A DNA stretch of 64,000 nucleotides, from the NCBI GenBank assembly GCA_026745465.1, contig JACYXH010000475.1, positions 17,501 to 81,500 of the forward strand. The letters are read 5' to 3'. Source of the DNA: Lota lota. Taxonomy: Eukaryota > Chordata > Actinopteri > Gadiformes > Lotidae. The notes under the pieces were generated by a model. The model was not told the DNA's origin. It did no database searches and saw only the letters and a program-made list of their open reading frames with translations. Each line of letters starts with the position of its first letter. Position 1 is the stretch's first letter. Below, piece after piece: positions 16,768 to 28,959 of this stretch. The position numbers and the translations under genes are program-made.

Positions 16768-19700
16768 TCACTTCTTGTACTTCCCCAGGTGTTCACGGGC
16801 GATGATGAGTCTTTGGATTTGAGCTGTGCCTTCATAGATCTACAAAAAGAGGAAATAATAGTTATAAGTTTAATGAGGTTTCCCCATCCATTAAAAAAAT
16901 AAATAATCTCAGCCAGTGGTGTTCCATCTGTTTTCCCCCCATTTTATGACACACACCTGGTAGATCTTGGCATCCCTCATCAGCTTCTCCACGGGGTAGT
17001 CGCTGTTGAAGCCGTTGCCGCCGAAGACCTGGACGGCGTCGCTTGCCACCTGGTTGGCGATGTCCCCGGCGAAGGCCTTGGCGATGGAGGCGAAGTACGT
17101 GTTCCTGCGACCCGTGTCCACCTCCCAGGCGGAGCGCTGGTAGGCCATGCGGGCCAGCTCCACCTTCATGGCCATCTCGGCCAGGAGGAAGGAAACCGCC
17201 TGGTGCTGGGGGAGAAACGGGTGGAGGAAGAGGAGGGCAGATGAAGGATTGACTCCGATTTTTGGATATTCATAAAAGATAGCAATCTTACCAGATGGCA
17301 GCAAGGAATGTGTCCAAGAATTAAAGCAGTACTGTTGTTACCATGTATAATACTGTGAGATTCTTTTACTGACCTCAGAGATGGATTTGCCAAATGCTTT
17401 CCTCTCCAGTGCGTAGTTGGTGGCCTCGTCCATGGCTCTCTGTGCCAAGCCCGTGGCTCCTGCTGCCACCTGCAGCACAGCGATGAACCCTGAATTACTG
17501 CCAATGTAGACAAGCTACTTACCAAGTATCAGTATTTAAGATACGTTAGCATGCTAGGTTGTATAGATTCAGATTTTAGTGTGTTTACTAAATGACTTTA
17601 TACAACATCCATCTCATTGTGCTAGCACTTTCAATATCTTGTAAATTATATAACCACAGACATTTTTGCAATCACAAAATGGATGTCAGTCAAGTAGGAT
17701 GATAGCTACTAAAATGCATGTGCATACATCTGCTGTTGACCACTGTTGAACATCACAATATAAAAAACCAGGGGCTTCTATTTTATGGCAATCCATCCAA
17801 AGAATAAAAAGGATCCTGTTGTGCTAGAAGGATCATATTGTGCAAAAATGACCACTATTGGGGTTCTTCAAGCCCAGCTGGTTGAGACTTACGGGTGGTC
17901 TGGTCTTGTCAAAAGCCCCCATGGCTATCTTGAAGCCGGCTCCCTCTCCAATGAGGACGTTCTCCTTGGGTATCCGCACATCTTCAAAGGTGATGCCCCT
18001 GGTGTCGGAGCACCTCTGCCCCATGTTCAACTCCTGCACAGACGCAGAGGTAGACATCAGGATGAGGAGGGCGGAATAGCATAGAAACACTTTGTAAACG
18101 GTCAAGTTTAACTTTGCTGTGGCCTCAGGAACCAGGTCACTTTTTTCTCCAGCTTTGCACATGGTTCTTAATTGTATATGTTAGTTAACACATCATTTCT
18201 GGATTTTCAATGTTGACAATTCATAGGATGTGGAAGTGTTGTTGGACTCTGAAATCCGATTTTCTCATTATAGATAAGAGTATAGAAGAGTAACCAGAAA
18301 TGGCGCTGTCCCTGAAGTCTGATGGTAGTGTTTGGTGAACCTTTAACCTGCTGCGCAAGATTTTAACAGCCACATTTCACGACAATAAATAACGCTAACC
18401 AGTCGACCTGGACACTACCATGCTAAATGGTAAACTGGTTGGGGTGAATGTGAACAAGGCTGTAGACACCTCAATTTATTGCCAGGAGTGTAAACGCCTA
18501 ATCGGCGGTTCTCACCTTCCTGCCGATTTGGATTCCTGGGGTGTCTGCGTCGACGATGAAGCCAGTGAACGCCTTGCTGGTCGGACATTTGGGGTCTGCG
18601 TCGGTCCGCGCCAGGAGGAAGTACCTGAGAAGAAACAACACATTTTAGAGGCCGCCACTACATTGTCACTTCCCACATATGAACTGTATCTAGGCTCTGC
18701 GGTTGTGCACCAGTTGGCTTTCCCTCCGTTGGTGATCCACATCTTCTGGCCGTTGACGACGTACTCGTCCCCAGTCTTCACGGCGCGGGTCTTGAGGCCG
18801 GCGACGTCGGAGCCAGCTCCTGGTTCTGTTACACAGTAGGCCTGCCAGAATAAACACAGGGTATTCAAGGTCACGTTTATTTTTCACTATTCTAACAGAC
18901 ATCTTTATCCCATACTTGATGCATGCATCCCAGTAACCCGGAGATGTTGAGATCACAAATGTGTACAGGAATTATTTATCCTGCTATTATATAAACACTG
19001 AATATCGTAGTGACATATGATTGTAGTCATTCAGTTTTTGAGACAGTTATGTCAATTCTTTATGTACCTGATGCACCATTTATCTTTGGAGAGAAGTCAG
19101 GAGAAAACAAAAGGGTTGGAGGACTTATTTGACTATGTGGTCAATGCCATACTCACACACATGAGTGGCTCCTCAGTCATTCGCCCCAAGTATTTCTTCT
19201 TCTGGGCTTCATTTCCAGCAATAATAACAGGCATTTGCTGTACAAAAAATCGAAAAGGTTGTTACCAGGTTTTCTTTTTAACAACAGTATCATGAGATAG
19301 ACTACAACACACAACATAAAATATCAGGCCATACAGGTCTGGATAAAAAGTAAAATGCCTATAAACAAGTTTATCTTAATTTACATATGAAAGTAATGTC
19401 CAGATGATATGGTTTTCAACAAACACACACAACCACACGCAATTGGTGACACCGTTGAATAAATAGTACTCACACCCAGGGAGTTTGCCTCGATGGCGGT
19501 CTGAACTCCTGTGCAGCCATAGGCCAGCTCCTCAGTGATCAGGCAGGCATCGAAAATGGACAAGCCCATTCCACCTAACACAAGGCAAGGCAAAGGCGTT
19601 ACTACACAGAAAGTGAGCTGTAAATAAAATACAAATTTAAAGAAAAAAGAAAAGAAATTGAATAACAGCAGGACTGCATACCGTAGTCTTCTCCGATGTG

Positions 19701-20981
19701 AGAGTTCATCAGACCGAGTTCCCATGCTCTCTTGATAACGGGGACAGGATACTGTACAGCGAGAAGAAAATATATGAAACAAAATATAGCAATTACAGGC
19801 AAACAATTGATGAAAGCTCTACACTCACACCAATGTGATAAGACTCACTTCACCACTTTTATCATAAGCTGCTGCAACTGGAACTATCTCCTCGCGGGCA
19901 AATCTCCGAGCCAGCTCCTGGAATTCCTTCTGCTGCTCTGTCAGCTCTGGTGACAAAGGGAATGTGTTGCACAATTGGTGTGTGCCTTCATATGGACCCC
20001 ATCTCAAGGTGAAATTCTGTACAACCCCAACTGGCACATACCGAAGGAAAAACCAAGGGATGCTTTGGGGGCGACTTTCGCGCTTGCGGTAGCATTGGTG
20101 GACTGGAGCCGGAGTCCAGTCTGCACACCAGCTCTGAGGGCCTGGAGATCAATCGGACAAATAAGTTATCATTAGTAAAGCAAAGTCTTCAAAAGGTCCT
20201 ACAGAGGATATTGACTCATTATATGTTCAACCCATTTGCACAAGGTTGTTTGTTTATCCAGAAGGAAAGGTTTTCCAAGCAAAATCTTAACTTGCTAATA
20301 ACAGAATGCAGTAGTACCATGTCACGTCATACACCCCCATGGTCCCTCTCAGGAGTCGCCAGGAAAGGTGTTCAAAGTACAATAAACTAGCATTGCAATA
20401 ACTTCTCAACAAAAACACGCAACATTGCAATGTACGCCACATTAATTACTGCGATATGGCCTTAAGTGTTCTCAGCCTTTTGTATTCCTCATATATATGC
20501 TAGCGTTACGTTAGCAAAGACCTTGCCATTCAGTACATCAGACAAATTGACACAGATCAGTAGTTTGGTACACGGTATGTACATATGAACATACATATAT
20601 ATACACACACATATATACACAGACACACACACACCAAGGTTCGGTAACTTACAATACAAAAACCTTCAGTGGAATGTCAATTTTTAAGTAATCAGCTACT
20701 TTAAGGAAATTAGACCCGTTTTCCTTGTCAAAACATCGTTTCATACAGTAACATTATACGATAGGTAGGCATGTGATTGATCATTATGAATAATATATTA
20801 TTCGCTGTACACAACAAAGTGCATGCTGTAAAATAACATTATACGTTAGCCTCGACAGCACAAGCTAGCAGCACAAGTGGAAGTCCGCCGTACAAAACCT
20901 CTTAGACTACTCTAATATCCTAGTCATTAGTATGGAATTGGTCCTTGCAATAAGGATTGCGGTTACCTTATTGAAGAACAT
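16768..20981 (-). CDS. acadm: medium-chain acyl-CoA dehydrogenase, mitochondrial
   Basis: This FAD enzyme of the mitochondrial matrix catalyses the first step of medium-chain fatty acid beta-oxidation and passes electrons to ETF. Twelve coding exons join in phase: 20,981-20,967, 20,141-20,042, 19,946-19,849, 19,751-19,682, 19,574-19,474, 19,237-19,157, 18,841-18,711, 18,624-18,516, 18,033-17,893, 17,469-17,374, 17,205-16,957 and 16,839-16,768. They give 420 residues (human 421). The N-terminus is basic and Ser/Ala-rich, as expected for a mitochondrial targeting peptide. The family signature [13 protein letters not shown] and the FAD-site [10 protein letters not shown] are intact, and the catalytic base is Glu400 in IYEGT. 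Exon 5 (19,474-19,574) has a diverged second copy at 24,344-24,444. All splice sites used are GT-AG. Confidence 0.97.
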
Positions 20982-22149
20982 GATTTTTATGGATCCAGAA
21001 TGGGTTTGACGTTCCGATAGACACTTGCTTTTAAAACCTCTGACCTACAAAACACCCGTGCACTTCACACCAGCCAATCACAACAATGCGTCCCACTCGC
21101 TGGTTCAAGCCGTGCTGGTAGAAGAGAACCTTTGCCCTACTTTCTTACCTAACACGTTACTGTCATAGAAAATAGTTGATAGTTTGTCATTCGTGAAAGC
21201 GACATTTACATGAAAGTGAAAAGTGATTTTTATATTTACTTGCTAATATTCGTTGTATTACGGAACGGAAATTCCAGAATGACCTTCAGCATGGCACTAA
21301 TGATCGAAATTAACGTATGAAAATTAAAACATTGAAAGTGAAGTCTATCAGTTCGGTCAGATTTGGATTTACAGGATAGGATCAGATTTGAGACAATCAT
21401 CCCTGGTAACACGTCATTTGGAGGGTTGTCGCCCTCATATCTACGTGTGTTAAGGCTCGCCAGGGATTCCAGCGATTTGCGGCAGTTCCGATTAGATTTC
21501 TAATTTGAGTCTTGTATAAAAAAGTAAATAAGCAAGAGATTATACCTTAGTACACAATCCAAACCCAACCATTTGACAAATACTAGTAAAGCAATGCTTG
21601 TGGCCTTTTTTTATATCTTCCGATTATAAAAGTTAGTTTTCATTCAAATTATCATCGTTTCGATTGTCAGGATACAATTACATTTTAAATGTTTTCGGAT
21701 TTTTGCACGCTGGCGCATGTTATACATTTCGTAAGCAGACGGTTATGTGCAGCTGCTACTGGCCAGGTAACCATGTCAGACAGCCAATAAGAACGTATAT
21801 AAGCAATAGCATGTCTGACCTATAGGGAGTCATCTGATGCTCAATGTTTAGTCTCCTGCAAGTGATTCGGGTGACCATATGGCAGTCAAATTCAGCTTAT
21901 CGTAGTTTGTGCATCTCCTAAAGAATTATTTGTCCTGCAAGAATTCTTATTGAAGTCTGTCCTGCCATAAATCATGTTCTAAAGCTAGGTTTACTACAGC
22001 ATTTCTAGTCACCTGATTGACAGGCATCAAGGGAAACCAATTGTGCATTATACATATTTCAATAGGTGACTGGTCATCTGGCTTTTACATGTAAAGAGAG
22101 CCATGACATTTTGCATGTTTTCAGCATCCCTACAGAAGCAAAACACCGC
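20982..22149. other. acadm 5' flank
   Basis: Between the acadm start codon and the duplicated region I see no coding exon. The acadm promoter should lie just above 20,981 on this strand. A CCAAT plus TATATAAG pair on the plus strand near 21,783-21,801 could be a promoter, but I see no recognisable product downstream of it. Confidence 0.45.
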
Positions 22150-22151
22150 AT

Positions 22152-22236
22152 ATTCTTGGTCCAGGGTTTTGAAAGGAATGTCATTGAGCCCCACTCATGC
22201 TTTGCTGACCAAGGTTGGTCAGACAATGACTCAAAC
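22152..22236 (-). pseudogene. decayed third copy of H/ACA-like RNA
   Basis: This stretch aligns with the 3' half of the H/ACA-like elements at 23,579-23,708 and 26,369-26,498. The outer CTTGG/CCAAG stem is retained. The ACA box has become ATA and the 5' hairpin with its GCACTG/CAGTGC closure is lost. It lies downstream of the rps8-like terminal exon, the same relative position as the copy beside functional rps8. Confidence 0.45.
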
Positions 22237-22361
22237 CGAAAATAATCGTGAACAATTTAGGCTGGTTATGTAGCATGAGTATAATTTCACAGTGAAGCAA
22301 CAATGGCAACTGCATTACTTGTTCAATATGAAAGACAAAAAATGTTGTGGGAAGTTTGGAT

Positions 22362-22367
22362 TTTATT
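22362..22367 (-). terminator. poly(A) signal of the rps8-like copy
   Basis: AATAAA on the minus strand inside a block nearly identical to the rps8 3' end at 26,590-26,612. Its retention supports 3' processing of the decayed copy. Confidence 0.5.
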
Positions 22368-22613
22368 TGACTTAATATGCTGTTCTCAGCATCAATTTCC
22401 TCAGGTAGATCTCAAGCTCTTCATGCTTGACTGTACCCTGCTGGGCCGTTGCAGTTCTTTCAGCGCTAAGAAATGTTCAGTCGTTCAAGTTCAGAATGTC
22501 TTCATCTGGAGTCTGCAGGAGATGGACAAAAACTGTGTGAGCTACTGAAACCAAACACTTAACAATGACTACCCATAGCATGTTCTAGTGCCCTAAAACT
22601 GTTTTAATGATTA

Positions 22614-22672
22614 TCCTTCCTCAGAGTCACAAACATCACCATTCAGTAGCAGAACTCTTCACTGAAAGGCCA
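22614..22672 (-). pseudogene. damaged SNORD38-like copy
   Basis: The copy keeps the GGCC terminal stem, box D CTGA (22,621-22,624), box D' CTGA and part of the guide (AGTTCTGCTACTGA). Compared with the rps8 intron-4 snoRNA it has lost about a dozen bases around box C and the start of the guide, so it is probably inactive. Confidence 0.6.
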
Positions 22673-22975
22673 TGTTTAGAGGTGGGCGCCAACCACAAAC
22701 ACTACAACAGATTTTTGGATAAATAAAATCATGTTAATATCCTTACCAGCTTCTTGCATCCAGTAGGGGTGGCACACTAAGCCTCATTTGACTGCATGAA
22801 AGAAGACTCAACCAGGACAACTCAGCTCTTCACCAGGGTCTTGGTTCTCACTAACTTCTTGCTGGAGGCATTGTAGACCACATGGCGTGTCCTTCATCTG
22901 GAGCCTGTAAACAGGCATCACAGCATTGTTAATCAGATGTACATGCAATTGTTAGGAAAATGTTTGCACATAATC

Positions 22976-23044
22976 TTTCTCAGAGTCACATTATCGTCAC
23001 TTGCATTCAGTAGCAGAACTGGACAAAGTTATCTTCATGGAAAG
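22976..23044 (-). ncRNA. snord38: SNORD38-like C/D snoRNA, duplicate copy
   Basis: Nearly identical to the rps8 intron-3 copy at 27,563-27,632. The D' guide TTTGTCCAGTTCTGCTACTGA-type block, the C'-like GTGACGA and terminal box D CTGA are all retained. Box C reads ATGAAGA instead of the consensus RTGATGA. SNORD38 is known to guide 2'-O-methylation of 28S rRNA. It lies between the rps8-like exon 3 and exon 4 remnants. Confidence 0.7.
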
Positions 23045-23271
23045 CAATGCAAATACTATATAAAAAAAAACATGTAGATGCAACAAAAAGTAAAATTATT
23101 AAATCTTACTTAAAAACTATCACCAATATCCAGGCTCAGGGACCTGCATTTCTTGTTTCCACAATGGACCCTCACCGTGTGGCTATGACAAGGTCCAATC
23201 TGTTAAAAAAGAAAGTCTGATTATAGTCCATGCAATTTACATCCACTTGCAGCACCAACATGTACTGCAGC

Positions 23272-23373
23272 GTGTCAGAGTAACTATGACAAGTCCTGGC
23301 ATTGGAAAGTTAAGATTTGAACCAAAACGGCCAAATTAAAACCTACCTAAGGTTAGGGTTTCATCACCCACGC
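23272..23373 (-). ncRNA. snord46: SNORD46-like C/D snoRNA, duplicate copy
   Basis: Box C GTGATGA (23,361-23,367) and box D CTGA (23,275-23,278) bracket about 95 nt. The guide CTTGTCATAGTTACT precedes box D and is complementary to the conserved 28S rRNA sequence containing GAGTAACTATGAC. Its order of motifs matches the copy in rps8 intron 2. The copy is in the intron between the exon-2 and exon-3 remnants of the decayed duplicate. Confidence 0.75.
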
Positions 23374-23406
23374 CATGAACAAACACATTCCCTGGGTTTT
23401 ACATAC

Positions 23407-23493
23407 CTTTGCCGGAGCACGCCTTTCATTTTCTTATGGTACGGCTTGCATTTACCAGTCTTCATGGGTTATGCCAGTTGTCCATAGAGATAC
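23407..23493 (-). pseudogene. rps8 exon-2-like remnant (copy 2)
   Basis: Similar to rps8 exon 2 but shortened to 87 bp from 107 and with an in-frame TGA about 11 codons in. The donor GTATGT and acceptor TAG are preserved, so it can still splice but not encode eS8. Confidence 0.75.
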
Positions 23494-23578
23494 CTAGACA
23501 CCAAGAGACATGACATTTTGCAATCATTAGTGTCATTTCACACATTTCCAAAATAAACATTTCCGATTCTTCAGATAC

Positions 23579-23708
23579 TTTTGTTCTTGGCCTTCGAAAG
23601 GGATAAGTCATTTTGTGACCCAGTCCTTCTGCAAACCAAGGTTGGTCTAGCACTGAGAATGTTTGGAGAGCCAATGAATGCGGCATACCAGTATAAGTGG
23701 ACAGTGCA
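23579..23708 (-). ncRNA. H/ACA-box snoRNA candidate, intronic copy
   Basis: A 130-nt element. Hairpin 1 is closed by GCACTG pairing with CAGTGC. An H box AGACCA (ANANNA) follows, then hairpin 2 closed by CTTGG with CCAAG and containing GTCA/TGAC, then ACA followed by three bases. The other full copy, at 26,369-26,498, is also 130 nt and keeps every one of these elements. It sits between the two rps8 exon-2-like remnants, an intron of the putative host transcript. I cannot name the family or its target. Confidence 0.6.
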
Positions 23709-23887
23709 GCAGCATTAATCAATCCAGCATATAATTGAAATAGATACAATAATAGTCATGACCACACAGTTACAGATTAGCATTGTTCAGAAACTATTTT
23801 AACCCCAACAGCCAAACAATCTTAGCTACAGTAGAGATCAATCGCCCGCACCATTACAAATTAAGGTCCATTCATAGTGATGCATAC

Positions 23888-23989
23888 CTATATGTTTGAT
23901 GGCAGGCGCTTGAGCTCATACTTCTCTTAGGGTAGGGTTTGCGTTCTACCGCCGTTCTTGCTGGGTTTATGCCAATTGTCCCGAGATAC
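23888..23989 (-). pseudogene. rps8 exon-2-like remnant (copy 1)
   Basis: Clearly homologous to rps8 exon 2 (102 versus 107 bp). A 2-nt deletion after the first codons shifts the frame and gives an early TAA in the eS8 frame. The acceptor CCACCAG and donor GTATGC are intact. Exons 3-6 of this copy are missing, and an H/ACA-like RNA follows directly in the intron. Confidence 0.75.
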
Positions 23990-24069
23990 CTGGTGGAGAT
24001 AAGTATACCAGTGGTTAATTGGGTGAGTAAACACAAATTGTTCAATTCAAATTGAATAATGAAACGCTT

Positions 24070-24144
24070 GAGCAAATCAGTTCTCCAAGGTAGTTATCCG
24101 CATTGTAATCTCAGATTCCGCAAAAGGTTATCATCATATTGCTC
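24070..24144 (-). ncRNA. snord55: SNORD55-like C/D snoRNA, duplicate copy
   Basis: This 75-nt element has a perfect GAGCAA/TTGCTC terminal stem, box C ATGATGA (24,131-24,137) and box D CTGA (24,077-24,080). The D guide ACCTTGGAGAA is identical to the rps8 intron-1 copy. It also has a consensus D' CTGA (24,111-24,114) where the rps8 copy has CCGA. The guide fits the 28S sequence TTCTCCAAGGT, with the fifth base upstream of box D facing a C. It is in the intron between the acadm-like and rps8-like exons. Confidence 0.7.
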
Positions 24145-24343
24145 AAACATTGTCAGACAGCATCCACGTTGCTAAACATGACCTAGCTTTCTACTAACAC
24201 CTAGCACCTGCCGCCCATATAAGTTCAACATTTACCTTTCAAAACACATTCGTGTTGCAATTGCACACTACATGTGTGAACCCTGCCAGTTCCTTTTGGT
24301 TAGAGTAACAACTAACGTCGACCTCGGAACAAATAGTACTTAC

Positions 24344-24444
24344 ACCCAGGGAGTGAGCCTCGACGGCGGTCTGGACTCCAGCGCAGCCATAGGCCAGCGC
24401 CTCAGTCATTAGGAAGGCAGCAAACGTAGACATTCCCGTTCCAC
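24344..24444 (-). pseudogene. isolated acadm exon-5-like copy
   Basis: This 101-bp exon matches acadm exon 5 (19,474-19,574) in length with no indels, and by my count differs at about 18 positions. It retains [11 protein letters not shown]-type residues, an open frame, a TAG acceptor and a GTAAGT donor. Intron sequence on both sides also resembles the acadm introns. No other acadm exon copies are evident nearby, so it cannot make a dehydrogenase. Joined to the next exon, its frame runs into SRDNWHK, read from rps8-derived sequence, before a stop. Confidence 0.75.
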
Positions 24445-25235
24445 CTAAACATGATTGGTAAAGGCATTAGTTAAATTTATAAAAACCTTCAATAAACAGG
24501 CTGTTTGCAAATTGCAATTTATTTGCATCCAGACACGTGCAAAGAGGGAAAATATCAAACCACCCTGTTCACGCAAATACTGAACAAACCGAATGTTGCG
24601 AACTATCTCATTAAGAATTGAAATCACAATTTCACTAGAGGGTATTTTCTGAAGAAACCACGCGGTTGCACTCCGGCCCCGTTAGCATGCGGACTATTAC
24701 AGGCAGACACGTGTCCGGCTATTAGGCTAGCATGCTAATGTGCCAACACGTGCTAGTAACACAGTTCGCATGCTGTCCGGAGATGGGTTATTTGCCCCAC
24801 TTAAGTTCGCTTTTTCGGTAGTTCTTTAGGCAACACCACTGGACCCACCGAGACTTGGCACGTGGATTGACCCTGTCGCTTCCATCTTTATTACGGAGCG
24901 TGAATACAATATCGTCCCAACTTCACATCAGTTAACCTAAACTCCGAAAATAGAGGCTCAGTAACGCCAATACAACACATCTTCGTAAACCCATACCCAA
25001 ACATAAGAGATGAGTGTAATGTTAGAAGTTACCGTTATTCCTTGACTGAGAAGCTATTAAACGCCAAATAAAGTGATGAAGGTAATATGGTACACATTAA
25101 CATCGCCATTTATCTTACCGTCGTCCTTTTTACGAGGAATGGCTCCGATGTCTGCTTTCTGGTTGTTCTGGCAGTGGAAGCAGTTATTACCAATGTATAG
25201 TCACTATCTACCAGCCTATTTGATCATAGCGAAGT

Positions 25236-26368
25236 GAATGGCTAGTCGGGGTGTTTTTTTTTTTTATACTTCCATGTTGCGGTTGGTCCCATCGCTCATT
25301 GGTTGTTCCAGCTCTTTGCATGTGATTGGCTTAGAGCGAACCACCGCCATGAATAACTGTAATTCGGGCTTCATTGGGTCACCGCATGAAAACGTAGGCT
25401 GAGAGGGTCATGAATTGTAGCGTTTACCCGGTCTACTTCAATGCAATTTCCGGTTTCTTAATTAATATGAGCGGTGTACGTCAGTTATAATTTCCCAGCC
25501 AGAAGAATAAGAACATGACAAGAATAATACAAATGGCAATAATAATTTGTATGGAGTGTTACGAAGGAATATCCAAAACCTTTAAAGGAAAGGGATTTCC
25601 CTCTATCGATAGTCCCTCCCTCTCGTGTAACCGGACGTCCCGCCCTGTCTAGCAAATAAAGCTCACATTGAGCATCAAGGGGGTTGTCCTCATTTTTATT
25701 GAATAGCCAAATATTTGTTTGTTCCATTCCAGTACATTTGAGTATTTATCGAAATGAAAATGTATATTAAAATGAAACAAGGATATTTTTTTAAACATTT
25801 ATCTAGCAGACTAAGAGGTTGTGTGTACTTGTTCTTCCCGTCATTTTTTGTATTAACCTGTTTTATGCTGCTCTTGGCCAGGTCTTTTGAAAACGGTTTT
25901 AAATCTCAATATGAATACATTGTAAAATAGACTAAACATAAATAAAGCAACGGCTGACCTCTCTACGGCCTGTTGTCGCCTTATTAATTTGCGGTTTCAT
26001 TTCTAAATAGAACTACCTAATTAGAAATGAAGGTACACCAGATTCCACAACACTAATTTATAACCATTGATGCTAGAACCCCATGAGACAGACCAATGAA
26101 GCTTAGCCTTTATACCCGCCTTCTTTATCCTTATCGTTTCATATTATCCGTTAATTGTAGACCATTACCACACGAATTACATTCATTGCCGTACCATTCA
26201 TTTCTACATACTGCAAATGTGTAAGCATCACCAAGGAGCCGCTGACCGTTTTAGTCAGCCCTCCAATTAGTAATAGGGGGACATTTAGTCAAGCATTTTT
26301 ATGCACACCAAGAGACGTGAAGTTTTGGAATTACTTTTTTATTTATCAAACATTTCATATTCAGCTAT
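25236..26368. other. spacer between rps8 and duplicated region
   Basis: I see no supportable gene. An open frame on the minus strand at 25,485-25,727 has no recognisable homology or splice context. The upstream promoter of the putative host transcript would lie at the low end of this stretch. Confidence 0.5.
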
Positions 26369-26498
26369 ATTTGTTCTTGGCCTTCGAAAGGAAAAAGTCA
26401 TTATGTGACCCAGTCCTTCTGCTAACCAAGGTTGGTCTAGCACTGAGAATGTTTGGACAGCCAGGGAATGCGGCATACCAGTTTGATTGGACAGTGCA
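26369..26498 (-). ncRNA. H/ACA-box snoRNA candidate downstream of rps8
   Basis: A 130-nt element with the same architecture as the copy at 23,579-23,708: GCACTG/CAGTGC closing stem, H box AGACCA, CTTGG/CCAAG second stem, GTCA/TGAC inner stem, ACA plus three bases. It begins about 105 bp past the rps8 poly(A) signal on the same strand. It would therefore need rps8 readthrough, another host intron, or its own promoter. Confidence 0.55.
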
Positions 26499-26603
26499 TC
26501 AAAAATAAATAATCCCATCCGAAATAGTCAACCACTGCATCTCTTCATATCATCAAAACCACGAAGAAAGTGAAGACAGTACACCGTTTTGGGACGTTTG
26601 GAT

Positions 26604-26609
26604 TTTATT
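26604..26609 (-). terminator. rps8 poly(A) signal
   Basis: AATAAA on the minus strand 24 bp after the TAG stop codon. The very short 3' UTR is typical of ribosomal protein mRNAs. Confidence 0.8.
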
Positions 26610-26632
26610 TGACTTATCAAACGGCTGTACAT

Positions 26633-28959
<2,327 letters not shown>

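Larger units (their letters stand above)
22350..25235 (-). ncRNA. putative snoRNA host transcript from rps8/acadm duplication
   Basis: The region reads as a spliced non-coding gene. Candidate exons are about 25,235-25,119, 24,444-24,344 (acadm exon-5-like), 23,989-23,888 and 23,493-23,407 (both rps8 exon-2-like), 23,199-23,110 (rps8 exon 3), 22,904-22,747 (exon 4), and from 22,512 through exon 5/6 remnants to an AATAAA at 22,367-22,362. Donors GTAAG/GTATG/GTAAGG and AG acceptors are kept at the rps8-derived positions, while reading frames are broken: a 2-nt deletion in one exon-2 copy, in-frame TGA in the other, and most of exon 5 missing. Four introns carry one apparently intact snoRNA each and a fifth carries a damaged SNORD38. 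A TATA-like TATAAAA on this strand (25,268-25,262) precedes the first exon. Transcription itself is inferred. The alternative is a plain unprocessed pseudogene. Confidence 0.55.

Noticed and set aside
22350-24010. Processed retro-pseudogene of rps8
   Set aside because: Introns, intronic snoRNAs and 3' flank are all duplicated, so this is a DNA-level duplication and not reverse-transcribed mRNA.
25485-25727. Minus-strand frame upstream of the host transcript
   Set aside because: It has no recognisable domain, splice context or repeat of a known exon. It could be promoter DNA.
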